Assembly: GCA_002839335.1 (NCBI GenBank)
Contig: PGXU01000028.1
Span: 1 to 37,124 of the forward strand
Length of the DNA: 37,124 nucleotides
Direction: 5' to 3'
DNA from: Spirochaetae bacterium HGW-Spirochaetae-4
GTDB lineage: Bacteria; Spirochaetota; Spirochaetia; Sphaerochaetales; Sphaerochaetaceae
Shown: piece by piece, positions 23,898 through 32,183 of the stretch
Numbering within the stretch: the first letter of the stretch is position 1
Layout of the letters: each line of letters opens with the position of its first letter
Position numbers and translations under genes: made by a program
Notes under the pieces: generated by a model
Seen by the model: only the letters and a program-made list of their open reading frames with translations
Databases searched by the model: none
What the model was told of the DNA's origin: nothing

Positions 23898-24509
23898 TCA
23901 AATCCCCTTGACCATATGCTCGATGAGTATCTTTATTCCCAAAAGCACGAGCACCACTCCTCCAACCATTTCCATCTTGTCGCCAAGGAGGGGGCCTGTC
24001 CTTTTCCCGATGTATACCCCGACGGTGGAGAGGATGAACGTCGTCAGCCCGATGATGAGGATACTCGACCAGATATCTATTCCAAGCATTCCGAAGGTGA
24101 TTCCGACTGCCAGGGCGTCGATGCTGGTGGCGATTCCCATCATGAGCAGATCGTGGAATTGCAGTATGCCACCGCATTTGACTTCACAGGACATCCCGTT
24201 CGCTTCCGCATGTTTCTTGCGTCGGAAATCCAAGAACCCATCCGCAAACAATTTGATCCCGATAATGCCCAATAGGACTACCGCTACCCAATGGTCCACA
24301 TGTTGGATCATGGAACTGAATGTGGTTCCGGCAAGCCACCCGAGCACGGGCATGGCGGCTTGGAATAGACCGAAAGTTATTCCGATGGCCAGCGGGTAGC
24401 GGAGGGTGCGGATGTCGAGACAGGCCCCTTGTGTTATCGAAACAGCGAAGGCATCCATGGACAATCCCAGAGCAATACCGAAAACAGTTAAAAATTCAGC
24501 CCAATTCAT
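23898..24509 (-). CDS. mntP: Manganese efflux pump MntP (DUF204 family)
   Basis: This 203-residue inner-membrane protein has six predicted helices arranged as an internal repeat. The signature pair is GLSMDAFAVSITQG near the start and MGIATSIDALAVGITFG in the second half, each with the conserved membrane Asp. MntP exports excess Mn(II). A short loop with Cys (CEVKCGG) lies between halves. ATG 24509 starts exactly where the family does; longer frames run into the promoter. There is no Shine-Dalgarno, and the -10 box lies only 8 nt upstream, so the message may be leaderless. No manganese riboswitch can be seen. Confidence 0.9.
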   Translation of the reverse strand: MNWAEFLTVFGIALGLSMDAFAVSITQGACLDIRTLRYPLAIGITFGLFQAAMPVLGWLAGTTFSSMIQHVDHWVAVVLLGIIGIKLFADGFLDFRRKKHAEANGMSCEVKCGGILQFHDLLMMGIATSIDALAVGITFGMLGIDIWSSILIIGLTTFILSTVGVYIGKRTGPLLGDKMEMVGGVVLVLLGIKILIEHMVKGI

Positions 24510-24517
24510 AGGGTGCC

Positions 24518-24546
24518 ATTCTATCCATAAACAAGGTTCGGGACAA
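24518..24546 (-). promoter_or_regulatory. Promoter of mntP, close to the start codon
   Basis: On the minus strand: -35 TTGTCC, 17-bp spacer, -10 TAGAAT (24523-24518), then 8 nt to ATG 24509. Transcription would begin 0-2 nt before the start codon. Confidence 0.6.
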
Positions 24547-24632
24547 GTATCCCGCCACCCCGGCAACAGCACGTAAAGAGCCATGGAATAATTGGCCGAG
24601 CTCTGCTACGATACAAGGATTGGAGGTGGCCG

Positions 24633-25451
24633 ATGCCTGTTTTTGTACGGAATCTCGCTTTGGAATATCTTGTCGAGGACGGCGTCCTTGAATCAGAGAA
24701 GATGCTCGCGATGTATGGAAAGGCGAAGTGGCGCCATGCACATGGAGCCTTTTATTTGAACCATACGTTGCCTTCGGGTGTCGAATTCATTTTCAGGGCG
24801 ATCAAGGAAGGCGAAGAGGTGAGGATTTTGGGTACCGACACGCATCTTGCCGGCAGATGCATGTGGAATGCCATTCCCTTCTTCAATGCGACCCCAAAGG
24901 AAGCCGACGATCTTAGTGCTGTCGTTGCTTGTACAAACCAGGCGCAGGATGGTGTGTTCGTCACCCACCTGGTCAACGCCGCGGTCTTGCCGGAGTTGCA
25001 GGAAGGAAATTCGATCGCCATGCAGGTGGTCGCCTTTCCGTTTGCACTTGAGGTCTATGCATCCAGGGAAGATTACGAACGGGCTTATGCCAACAATCCC
25101 GAAACGTCCAATTTTCCCATGCTGCTGACCGACAAGCGCGTATTCCCCTTGAATTTCATGCTCAAGCATGATCCTGACTTGCCCGAGGAGAAACGCAACA
25201 GGAATCTACCCGATGATATCGTATTGGTATGCGGTCCCGTGCTGGCAGTCAGGAAAGCCCCAAAATCGGACGAAACACAAGAGGCATCGTTCGTTGTCGC
25301 GACAATTGCGACTCAATTCGGACACCTCGATGTTGCTTTCACTGGTGATATGGCTCTCGGAGTACCTTGTGTGAAGGGCACCTATGTCGCATTCAGCGGC
25401 ATGTTGTCTGCCGATGTTACGGTGGAAGGTTTGGAAAATTGGCTTGAGTGA
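24633..25451 (+). CDS. Hypothetical soluble protein
   Basis: This 272-residue protein is not one I recognise. GGAGG followed by TGGCCG precedes ATG 24633, and the codon composition resembles the neighbours, so it is probably real. It has no signal peptide or membrane span and a mix of short beta-rich and acidic stretches: GVEFIFRAIKEGEEVRILG, a central FPFALEVYASREDYERAY, and a C-terminal segment (IATQFGHLDVAFTGDMALG, then GTYVAFSGMLSAD) that could be a small beta-barrel. It stands alone, divergent from mntP and convergent with the C69 dipeptidase. Confidence 0.7.
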   Translation: MPVFVRNLALEYLVEDGVLESEKMLAMYGKAKWRHAHGAFYLNHTLPSGVEFIFRAIKEGEEVRILGTDTHLAGRCMWNAIPFFNATPKEADDLSAVVACTNQAQDGVFVTHLVNAAVLPELQEGNSIAMQVVAFPFALEVYASREDYERAYANNPETSNFPMLLTDKRVFPLNFMLKHDPDLPEEKRNRNLPDDIVLVCGPVLAVRKAPKSDETQEASFVVATIATQFGHLDVAFTGDMALGVPCVKGTYVAFSGMLSADVTVEGLENWLE

Positions 25452-25512
25452 CAGCTTGCCCTCTGTCCGATCCGCTCCAAGCCCAGCCACAAGTTCAAGG
25501 TGTTACAGATCA

Positions 25513-26790
25513 CTAGCCGCAACGGTAGAAGCTGTCCGGTTTTTCGTAGAGGCTCTTGGATTCGGCTCCAAATTCGACCAATATTTCTTGGACCTGTATG
25601 CGATAGGTCTGCTCTTCGGCAAGGGCTGTGGTACAGTCTTGTGCCAGTTGAGCTGATGCGCCCTGCCTCCAGGAACTTTCTACCATGGCTCGGCAGCCGG
25701 TTTCGATTTCCCTCGCGAGGGCACCAATCTTCTGCTTAGCCTTAACCGGAGATGCAAGTATCAGATTGGTCAGCTCGGTCCGTTCCTGGGCGAACCGATA
25801 CCCGAAGCGCAGATCGGCGTGCGGGGCGATATCCCAGGCTTCGGGACCAACAGCAAATGGTAAGAATGGGCTGTAAATAGGCAGTGGTGAGCCGGTGAAC
25901 CATGCCAACGGCACGCCGTTGTGGTATTCGACTATCATCGAGGCCGCAGTCCGACTTTTCACAAATCCTGTGGCGTCCATGCAAATCGATCGCATGGTGT
26001 GGTCGAGGACTCCGGCTGATCCCTGTGTATGGCATAAGATGTCACGCATGGTTTGCCATGACCCATCACCGTCTTGCACTAGGCGGGTGGTGGTCTGTTG
26101 CCTGATATCGCCTTTGGTGAACCACCGGTACAAGGAACTGGCATGGGACCGTGCGAAATCGGGATGTGAGGATTTCGTATGGTCGTCCGCGTCTTCGTAT
26201 GCGGTGCCTATGGTGTAGGCGTTCGATATGGTAGCCGTACCTTCTACCTTCTTGGCAACCCACTTGCGAGCGGCGCTCTCAACCACCCAAGCCGATGTCG
26301 CATCGGTGATGAGGAACGAGTTGCTGTAGGTGAGTTTTCCCGAATAGCTGCCGTTTCCACCTTGCCCGAAGGTTTCGAGCAGGCCTGCGATTATCTGTAC
26401 AGCCTGCTGTGCAGTCGATGCATTGTGTAGGGTCAGCCTGAGGATATCCATGCCGAGCAAACCGTCCTTTTCGGGTTTGCTGGTGGCGAAGACAGCCTCA
26501 TTTCCGATTGCTACTCCAGCTTCGTTGATTCCCATTTCCGCTCCCCACATCCAAGAAGGACGGCTTACCAATGCCTTCAACGGATTGGGAAGCGATGCTG
26601 CGGCTTTCTGGAGCTGGGGATACTGTACCAGGTCGTAGGATTTTCGATGCTCCGGATGCGTAGGGCTGTCTAGACCCTCCGAGGCATCACAATACTGGAT
26701 GAACTGGGGTTCGCCGGGATCCCTATCCGAATTTTTCGCAAACAGCAGGGATCCTGTCGATACATTGGTCGTTGCCATGGTGTCACACAT
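25513..26790 (-). CDS. C69 family dipeptidase (PepD-like)
   Basis: This 425-residue N-terminal-nucleophile hydrolase has the catalytic Cys at residue 2 (MCDTM), exposed after removal of Met, as in PepD of Lactobacillus and related C69 enzymes. Family blocks include FAKNSDRDPGEPQ, MWGAEMGINEAGVAIGNEAVF and GLLGMDILRL, with YSNSFLITDATSAWVVE further on. It should cleave dipeptides. Start ATG 26790 is one base after the msrBA stop, so it is co-transcribed with the secreted Msr protein. No signal peptide precedes Cys2, so it is cytoplasmic. Confidence 0.9.
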   Translation of the reverse strand: MCDTMATTNVSTGSLLFAKNSDRDPGEPQFIQYCDASEGLDSPTHPEHRKSYDLVQYPQLQKAAASLPNPLKALVSRPSWMWGAEMGINEAGVAIGNEAVFATSKPEKDGLLGMDILRLTLHNASTAQQAVQIIAGLLETFGQGGNGSYSGKLTYSNSFLITDATSAWVVESAARKWVAKKVEGTATISNAYTIGTAYEDADDHTKSSHPDFARSHASSLYRWFTKGDIRQQTTTRLVQDGDGSWQTMRDILCHTQGSAGVLDHTMRSICMDATGFVKSRTAASMIVEYHNGVPLAWFTGSPLPIYSPFLPFAVGPEAWDIAPHADLRFGYRFAQERTELTNLILASPVKAKQKIGALAREIETGCRAMVESSWRQGASAQLAQDCTTALAEEQTYRIQVQEILVEFGAESKSLYEKPDSFYRCG

Positions 26791-26791
26791 G

Positions 26792-27802
26792 TCAAAACCT
26801 TTTGGTCCACGAATGGCAATAGGGTAGAGTACCTTTCAACTCGTAATAGTCCTGATGATATTCTTCAGCGGGCCAGAACACTGCGGCGGGTAGTATTTTT
26901 GTCGCAATATCCATTCCACGGCCCTCGAGGATTCCAATCAAGTCCATCGCTGTGTCGTATTCCGCCCTGCTGCGGTAGAAGATCGCCGAGAGATATTGGT
27001 TTCCGATATCCGGACCTTGTCCGTCGGATTGTGTCGGGTCATGGATTTCAAGAAAGTATTTGGCAAGTTGTTCATAGGAGATGAAGCGGGGATCATACAA
27101 AACCTCCACCGCCTCCAGATGTCCGGTCGTATGGGTGAGCACCTGGCGGTATGTGGGGTTTTCGGTCTGGCCCCCGGTATATCCGGATGTCGCGGCATGG
27201 ACACCCGCGAGTTTCTCAAACAAGTATTCGACACCCCAGAAGCATCCTCCGGCGAACACTGCCTTGGCAACAGGAGGACCCGGTTTGAACACGAGGGAAA
27301 TCGAGTTCACACAATGGCGAATATTCTTGTCGGTATATCCCTCCCCAACGAAGACATGGCCAAGATGTCCATCGCAGGTGGCACAGACGATTTCTGTCCG
27401 CATGCCGTCGGGATCGGGGAATTTGCGCACAGCGTTCGGCAATTCATCATCGAACGAGGGCCATCCGCAATTCGAGTGGAATTTATCCTCCGAGTAGTAC
27501 AGCGGTGTATCGCATTGTCGGCAATAGTAGGTGCCCTCATCGGTCGTATCCGTATATGTACCGGTGAATGCCCGCTCCGTGCCTTTCTGGAGGATGATAT
27601 GTGATTCCAATACATTGAGCTTCGCCAACAGTTCATCTTGTATCGGTATGAAGGGAAACCGTTCCGCTAGGGTAGTCGTGATCATTGGGGCCTCGCTTTC
27701 AGCAACTTCAGGTTGTTCTGTATTTCCTGCCGCCACAAGGGTCGACATGCACAGGAGCAAAACCATTGCCGAAGGGAAGAACCGTTTCATCAATGCCTGC
27801 AT
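26792..27802 (-). CDS. Exported bifunctional methionine sulfoxide reductase (MsrB-MsrA fusion)
   Basis: This 336-residue protein repairs both stereoisomers of oxidised methionine. A signal peptide covers about residues 1-26 (MKRFFPSAMVLLLC... LVAAG), so it works outside the cytoplasm. Next comes MsrB (about 55-175): zinc-binding CRQC and CATC pairs, the CGWPSF and GHVF blocks, and the active Cys in RHCVNS. MsrA follows (about 180-336) with the active Cys in AGGCFWGVEYLFEK, GYTGGQTENPTY and the YHQDYY block. The B-A order is the reverse of the common MsrA-MsrB fusion. ATG 27802 has a GGAGG box at good distance; ATG 27790 (MKRFF) is an alternative. Confidence 0.93.
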   Translation of the reverse strand: MQALMKRFFPSAMVLLLCMSTLVAAGNTEQPEVAESEAPMITTTLAERFPFIPIQDELLAKLNVLESHIILQKGTERAFTGTYTDTTDEGTYYCRQCDTPLYYSEDKFHSNCGWPSFDDELPNAVRKFPDPDGMRTEIVCATCDGHLGHVFVGEGYTDKNIRHCVNSISLVFKPGPPVAKAVFAGGCFWGVEYLFEKLAGVHAATSGYTGGQTENPTYRQVLTHTTGHLEAVEVLYDPRFISYEQLAKYFLEIHDPTQSDGQGPDIGNQYLSAIFYRSRAEYDTAMDLIGILEGRGMDIATKILPAAVFWPAEEYHQDYYELKGTLPYCHSWTKRF

Positions 27803-27841
27803 CCTGTACCTCCAATATAGTCAAGGAACATCGGAACGGCA

Positions 27842-28738
27842 TCACCAGAGTTTCGGAAAAATCGGCCAGACATCTTTGCGGTACTCGGAATACCCCGGAT
27901 ATTTACTGGTCGTGATGCCCTCGGTGAATATTGTCGAGCCGATGAATAGTAATGTCAAAAGAACCGGACCTGCGATACTCCAATGTAAGAGCGATCCCAT
28001 ACCTATGGCCCCAAGCACGTACATGCTCCACCAAACGCCCAGTTCTCCCAGATAGTTCGGATGCCGTGAGCGGGAAAACAGTCCCGAGGTCCTGAATCCA
28101 CGTTCATAGTCGGATCGGAACTCCGTACGCTTGGAGAGCAGACCATATTTCGATTGTTGGAATTCGAATTGTTGTTGGTCGGCAATGGTTTCCAATGTGA
28201 GGAATGCCAGCAGCAGAACGGCTGCCGCAATCGCACTGGTCGAGAGTCTCGCTTCGGACAATGAGGACATGGTGTACAGGGGGAGGGTGAAGCAGATGAA
28301 AAGAAACTGCTGGTATCCTGCTATGAACAGGAGGTTGAACAGTTGCCAGCCGACCGGGTTTCCTATCCGTTCGCGGAGAATAGGCCAACGGTAATCCTCT
28401 CCCCCTGTATATCCTCCCCGGCGTGCGAAGTTGAACGTGAGTCGCCCTCCCCATATGGTAACCAGGACCGCAGCCAGGGTGACAATCGGATTGAAGGCAC
28501 CCGCGGCTGCATATATCCACGCATACCCGACAGGAGTGGTGCTCCACAGGCGATCGGTCCATGAATAGTCACGGGTCACCAGGCCAAAGGTAAAACTGAG
28601 GAGTGCGGTTCCCACAGTTATAGCAATGACGGTAGACAACGGTCCCTGTGAGTCGATGGGTACGAGGGTGATAGCCAAGACAAAGCATCCGGCAACCAAT
28701 ACAAAGAATAGTATTACAGTTTTTCCCGATGTGTTCAT
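27842..28738 (-). CDS. DUF1295 family membrane protein (steroid-5-alpha-reductase-like)
   Basis: This 298-residue protein has eight or so membrane spans and the DUF1295 signature: WGGRLTFNFARRGGYTGGEDYR in the middle and SRHPNYLGELGVWWSMYV near the end, then ITTSKYPGYSEYRKDV. The C-terminal part resembles isoprenylcysteine methyltransferase and 5-alpha-reductase folds that bind a nucleotide or SAM; no substrate is known. ATG 28738 has no Shine-Dalgarno and begins 6 nt after the -10 box, so the message is probably leaderless. Followed after 39 bp by msrBA in the same direction. Confidence 0.85.
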   Translation of the reverse strand: MNTSGKTVILFFVLVAGCFVLAITLVPIDSQGPLSTVIAITVGTALLSFTFGLVTRDYSWTDRLWSTTPVGYAWIYAAAGAFNPIVTLAAVLVTIWGGRLTFNFARRGGYTGGEDYRWPILRERIGNPVGWQLFNLLFIAGYQQFLFICFTLPLYTMSSLSEARLSTSAIAAAVLLLAFLTLETIADQQQFEFQQSKYGLLSKRTEFRSDYERGFRTSGLFSRSRHPNYLGELGVWWSMYVLGAIGMGSLLHWSIAGPVLLTLLFIGSTIFTEGITTSKYPGYSEYRKDVWPIFPKLW

Positions 28739-28742
28739 AAAA

Positions 28743-28773
28743 CCACTATACCTAGGGATAGTGGGGGTGGCAA
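28743..28773 (-). promoter_or_regulatory. Promoter of the DUF1295 gene with overlapping dyad
   Basis: On the minus strand: -35 TTGCCA, 17-bp spacer, -10 TATAGT (28750-28745), then GGTTTT and the ATG. The inverted repeat CCACTAT (28743-28749)/ATAGTGG (28758-28764) overlaps the -10, a possible operator. Confidence 0.65.
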
Positions 28774-28801
28774 GTGAAAATGATATGTTACCAGAAACGT
28801 C

Positions 28802-30007
28802 CTATGGGCCGACAGCTTGGCCTCGTCCGTTTTCCTTTGCCAGATAGAGGTTCAGGTCGGCTCTCCGCAGGACATCTCTCTTTGATTCTGTTGGACTGCA
28901 GGTCGTGAATCCGCTGGATATCGAGACCGAGGTGTCCCCGTTATGGATCGCGTTTGCCCAATCGAAGGAATCTACGGCCTCATGCAGGCGATGGACAAGA
29001 TCGGCGGCCTGTTCGGGTGTGATCTCCTTGTGGATAAAGAGGAATTCATCACCTCCCCATCTACCGACCATATCGCTCTCACGGATGCTTGTGGAAAAGA
29101 TATTCGCAAGGTGGACCAGCACCAAGTCACCACATTCGTGGCCGCAGGTATCGTTGATCTGCTTGAAATTGTCGATATCCACCAACGTTACCATGCATCG
29201 GCATCCGGACTTTGCCTGCTCGACCGCATTATCGAGATACTGTTCCACGGCATTCCTGTTGAGCAGACCGGTCAAGCCGTCGCGTTCTGCCAATATCTTG
29301 AGTTTGTCCATCATCTTGTCTTTTTCCAAACTGTCGTTGGCCAGGTCCTTGAGCAAAGCATTGTTGGAAAGAACAAGAATACTAAAGTTGACTATCGATA
29401 GGACTATCAGGGCGAATAGTTGGCTTATCCGCAATTGTGGCGAATCGAACGCTGGTAGGAGTTCTCCATTATACAATGCGCTGGCATCGAATACGGTCCT
29501 CATGATGAAGGTGAAAGCGAGTACACAATAGACCAGGAAGAGTACCATGAACGGACGACGGTACCAGTGGCTCGCATTGCGGTTCTTCCATAGGAGTGTG
29601 AGGTACCGGAAAGTTAGGAAGAGAATGGCAATATCTGCAACAATCGATCGTATGTACAGGTTTTCGAGGAAACAGGTACTCCAGATGCTGGCAATGCCGA
29701 GGACCACCACGAAGGAATAATAGAAGCTCTTGCGGATGGAGGTCTTGGTGAAAGCCGCCAGCCCAAAATAGAACAGGACAGCTCCGATACCTGTAGTGAG
29801 GTTGCCGACCACCGCACCGATTTGTGTTGTTTGGGATATGTTGGTGAGCACAACAATCCGTCCAATGACATGGAGGAGGAGATTTATCGTCCAATATCCC
29901 AATCCCGCGACATGCTCACGGTTGCTGAGCCAAAGGGTGAAGTATACGATCGCAAACAATCCATGGAAAACCAAACCAAAGAAAGCTATAGTGGACTGAT
30001 CATACAT
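28802..30007 (-). CDS. Membrane-bound diguanylate cyclase (GGDEF)
   Basis: This 401-residue protein makes the second messenger c-di-GMP from two GTP. The first about 215 residues form about seven hydrophobic spans of a 7TM-like sensor with no recognised ligand site; a short coiled-coil linker (about 215-240) follows; the GGDEF domain is about 240-400. The active motif is intact in VGRWGGDEFLF, with DIDNFKQINDTCGHECGD upstream. An RxxD inhibitory site (RESD) sits five residues before GGDEF, so product feedback is expected. ATG 30007 has only a distant G-rich stretch (GAGGGGGG about 17 nt upstream). No EAL domain is present. It stands alone with a short gap before the DUF1295 gene. Confidence 0.92.
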   Translation of the reverse strand: MYDQSTIAFFGLVFHGLFAIVYFTLWLSNREHVAGLGYWTINLLLHVIGRIVVLTNISQTTQIGAVVGNLTTGIGAVLFYFGLAAFTKTSIRKSFYYSFVVVLGIASIWSTCFLENLYIRSIVADIAILFLTFRYLTLLWKNRNASHWYRRPFMVLFLVYCVLAFTFIMRTVFDASALYNGELLPAFDSPQLRISQLFALIVLSIVNFSILVLSNNALLKDLANDSLEKDKMMDKLKILAERDGLTGLLNRNAVEQYLDNAVEQAKSGCRCMVTLVDIDNFKQINDTCGHECGDLVLVHLANIFSTSIRESDMVGRWGGDEFLFIHKEITPEQAADLVHRLHEAVDSFDWANAIHNGDTSVSISSGFTTCSPTESKRDVLRRADLNLYLAKENGRGQAVGP

Positions 30008-30162
30008 GAGTTCGATTTGATTCCCCCCTCTTGCCTATGGATATGCGACTATTCTATGGGGTTTCACTCGTGTGGTAAACCTTTATCTGGTTTTTTCTGT
30101 TCGGAACAGTATTTCCCCTCGAGTCAGCAACAGGGAACCAGGTTGCTTTGCCTGGACATGAA

Positions 30163-30190
30163 GGGAGAGGAGCAATTCAACTCCTCTCCC
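30163..30190. terminator. 10-bp stem-loop after the DUF4382 gene
   Basis: GGGAGAGGAG (30163-30172) pairs perfectly with CTCCTCTCCC (30181-30190), 8-nt loop. It lies 33 bp past the leftward DUF4382 stop. No clear U-run, so termination may be weak. A smaller CCAGG/CCTGG hairpin lies beside it. Confidence 0.6.
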
Positions 30191-30223
30191 TGAAAAGTGA
30201 TGACCTGTTTGGAAAAGCCCCAA

Positions 30224-31183
30224 TTATAGGATCGTAAGACTTATATCCCGGTTGGTAGTCGTTTCGGCTTCCACTAGGATGTCTCCATAGGTTGTCGAAT
30301 CGATGACCGTGTATGAACCATCGTCACCAACTCCGACGACGATCAGGTCGTATGTGCCTGCAGCCAGGAACGGGAGAATGTACGTACCGTCGGTGATATC
30401 GACAGCCGCACTGCTGACAGCGTTTTCGAAGGCAACAAACGTTTCCGGATCCTCTGTTCCAGTCGGGGCCTCACTGTCCGTATACACGCCATCTTCATAG
30501 GCAAATACGGTGAAGGCAGTAAAGGGACTACCAATCGCGGTGAAACTGCCGTCTATGGTTCCTGCCTGGTTGTTTACGATCAAACGGATAGTAGGCTTGA
30601 GGATGTACTCGTCTTTCGAACCTCTCTTAACCACCGACTTGCGTACATCGAAGTCAGCGGTAATCTCAACTTCTCCGTTGCTTGGAATGGTGAAACTACC
30701 CACTGCCTTGTAGCCTGTCTGGCTTCCACTGGGAACAAACAGTTCATAGGTATCGTCATTTTCATCGATAACACCATCGGCTTCACCACGGGAATCGATT
30801 ACGATATAGCTTCCAGGAGTTGCTCTCGGTGATGCGCCATCCGTTTGAACGTCAAGCTTGAAGCGGATTTGTGTGACTTCGCCTGCACTGATGACCGTAT
30901 TTGTCAGGGGAGCGACTGTGCCGCCGGTAAGATCCAACAGGTTGAATTCTTGCGGACCTTCAAACCCCGTATCCTCGATCCATGCACCATTCAAGTTGTA
31001 TTCAATCGATGAGATGGTGATAAAGACCCCTTCGACATCCTTCGCATCGGCAATCGGGGCATCGGTAAGACTCAATCGGATTGTTCCAGGATCATCTGCT
31101 GCCATTGAACAGCCTATCATCAGTACCGTAACCAGCACTATACCAGTAACGATTAAAAAAATGCGATGCAATTTAGTTTGCAT
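30224..31183 (-). CDS. DUF4382 domain lipoprotein
   Basis: This 319-residue protein starts with a lipoprotein signal (LMIGC lipobox, Cys25), so it is lipid-anchored outside the cytoplasmic membrane. The DUF4382 signature begins right after (TIRLSLTDAPIADAKDVEGVFITI, about 33-58) and is followed by beta-rich sequence to about residue 205. A C-terminal carboxypeptidase-regulatory-like beta-sandwich (about 210-319, SFTAIGSPFTAFTVFAY, AAGTYDLIVVG) is probable. Function unknown; such proteins are often surface carbohydrate-binding or envelope proteins. ATG 31183 has GGAG 8 nt upstream. Confidence 0.88.
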   Translation of the reverse strand: MQTKLHRIFLIVTGIVLVTVLMIGCSMAADDPGTIRLSLTDAPIADAKDVEGVFITISSIEYNLNGAWIEDTGFEGPQEFNLLDLTGGTVAPLTNTVISAGEVTQIRFKLDVQTDGASPRATPGSYIVIDSRGEADGVIDENDDTYELFVPSGSQTGYKAVGSFTIPSNGEVEITADFDVRKSVVKRGSKDEYILKPTIRLIVNNQAGTIDGSFTAIGSPFTAFTVFAYEDGVYTDSEAPTGTEDPETFVAFENAVSSAAVDITDGTYILPFLAAGTYDLIVVGVGDDGSYTVIDSTTYGDILVEAETTTNRDISLTIL

Positions 31184-31562
31184 ATTCTAGCTCCTTCTTG
31201 AGATAATCATCTCGATCTCAAATTCGAAATTTGCAGGTCGATGTGTTTTTTCGCCCACCGGCTTCCTGCAAATCGCCGCAAGCCCATCCACTCTGGACGG
31301 TAGCTTCTGTACATCTATACGTATCTGCAGGGAATGGGTTTCACTTATGTAAGGAGCTGGTGGGGAACGTAGAGGTTTCGGGAGGAAAAAAATTGATTTG
31401 TTCGGGTGTGCATGGTAGGCTGTCAGGGAAGAAGCGGTCTGTGAACTGTAATCCTTTGCTTTATCTCGGTCCAAGCGGAATGGGACGACGTTTATAATCA
31501 ATCGGATAGCGAAAAATCGCAGACCACGAGCTTGAAAACAATAAGACATGAGAGGAATTGGT
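31184..31562. other. Intergenic region between divergent lipoprotein genes
   Basis: This 379-bp gap holds the leaders of two divergent lipoprotein genes. Towards the DUF4382 gene (minus strand) a long-range stem, ATTTGCAGG (31273-31265) with CCTGCAAAT (31237-31229), could fold around a GC-rich inner part. Towards the plus-strand gene, TATAAT at 31494-31499 is a good -10 without a clear -35, and a small GCGA/TCGC hairpin follows. I see no gene in it. Confidence 0.5.
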
Positions 31563-32138
31563 ATGAAGAAGAACTTGTGGGCGGTAATGGTTGTGGTTCT
31601 TGTCGCACTGGTGTTTATGGGATGTACCTCCAGCAAGGCTGTCGAGGAACCGAAAGGACCGGTGATCATAGGTGCCGAAGGACAACGGCAACCAGACTGG
31701 GTCCAAGCTACACCGAAGAATGCGGATGTCCATTATGAGACAGGGTATGCGAAACTCAGCAACAAGGCGAATTCAATAAAACGGGCGAATGCCGATGCGA
31801 AGGAAAAGATTTCCCAATGGATCAATACTACTGTCGATAGCGTTGTGGTCAACTATACCAGCGATATGGGATCGGGCAGTGATTTGCAAGCCCTTGAGGC
31901 GTACGAGTCGATTTCCCGCCAGACCAGCAATACCTCGCTGATGGGAGTGACTCAAGAAGCACTTTGGGTCGATCCGGATGGAGGCGTCTGGGTACTGCTC
32001 TCCATGCCAAAGGAAAATACGCTGAAAGCTTTTGAAGCCGCTACCAAGGAATTCGAGATCAACGAGACCGCACTCTACGCCGAATTCAAGATGGGGCAGG
32101 CTTTGGAGATGCTGGAAGAGACGTTGGCCAACCAGTAA
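31563..32138 (+). CDS. LPP20-like lipoprotein
   Basis: This 191-residue protein has a lipoprotein signal peptide (MKKNLWAVMVVVLVALVFMGC; Cys21 modified). The mature part has QPDWV, then GYAKLSNKANSIKRANADAKEKISQWI, the pattern of LPP20-family lipoproteins of unknown function. The C-terminal third is helical and acidic. ATG 31563 fits the signal peptide and has AGAGG upstream; in-frame ATG 31548 precedes that box and is not the start. Convergent with the HD-domain gene. Confidence 0.82.
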   Translation: MKKNLWAVMVVVLVALVFMGCTSSKAVEEPKGPVIIGAEGQRQPDWVQATPKNADVHYETGYAKLSNKANSIKRANADAKEKISQWINTTVDSVVVNYTSDMGSGSDLQALEAYESISRQTSNTSLMGVTQEALWVDPDGGVWVLLSMPKENTLKAFEAATKEFEINETALYAEFKMGQALEMLEETLANQ

Positions 32139-32144
32139 AAGGGG

Positions 32145-32163
32145 TCCGCCAGTTCCTGGTGGA
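32145..32163. terminator. Small hairpin between convergent genes
   Basis: TCCGCCAG (32145-32152) pairs with CTGGTGGA (32156-32163) across a 3-nt loop, followed by TAATTCCT on the plus strand. Weak terminator candidate for the LPP20-like gene. Confidence 0.45.
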
Positions 32164-32183
32164 TAATTCCTCGCGTCTGACCG

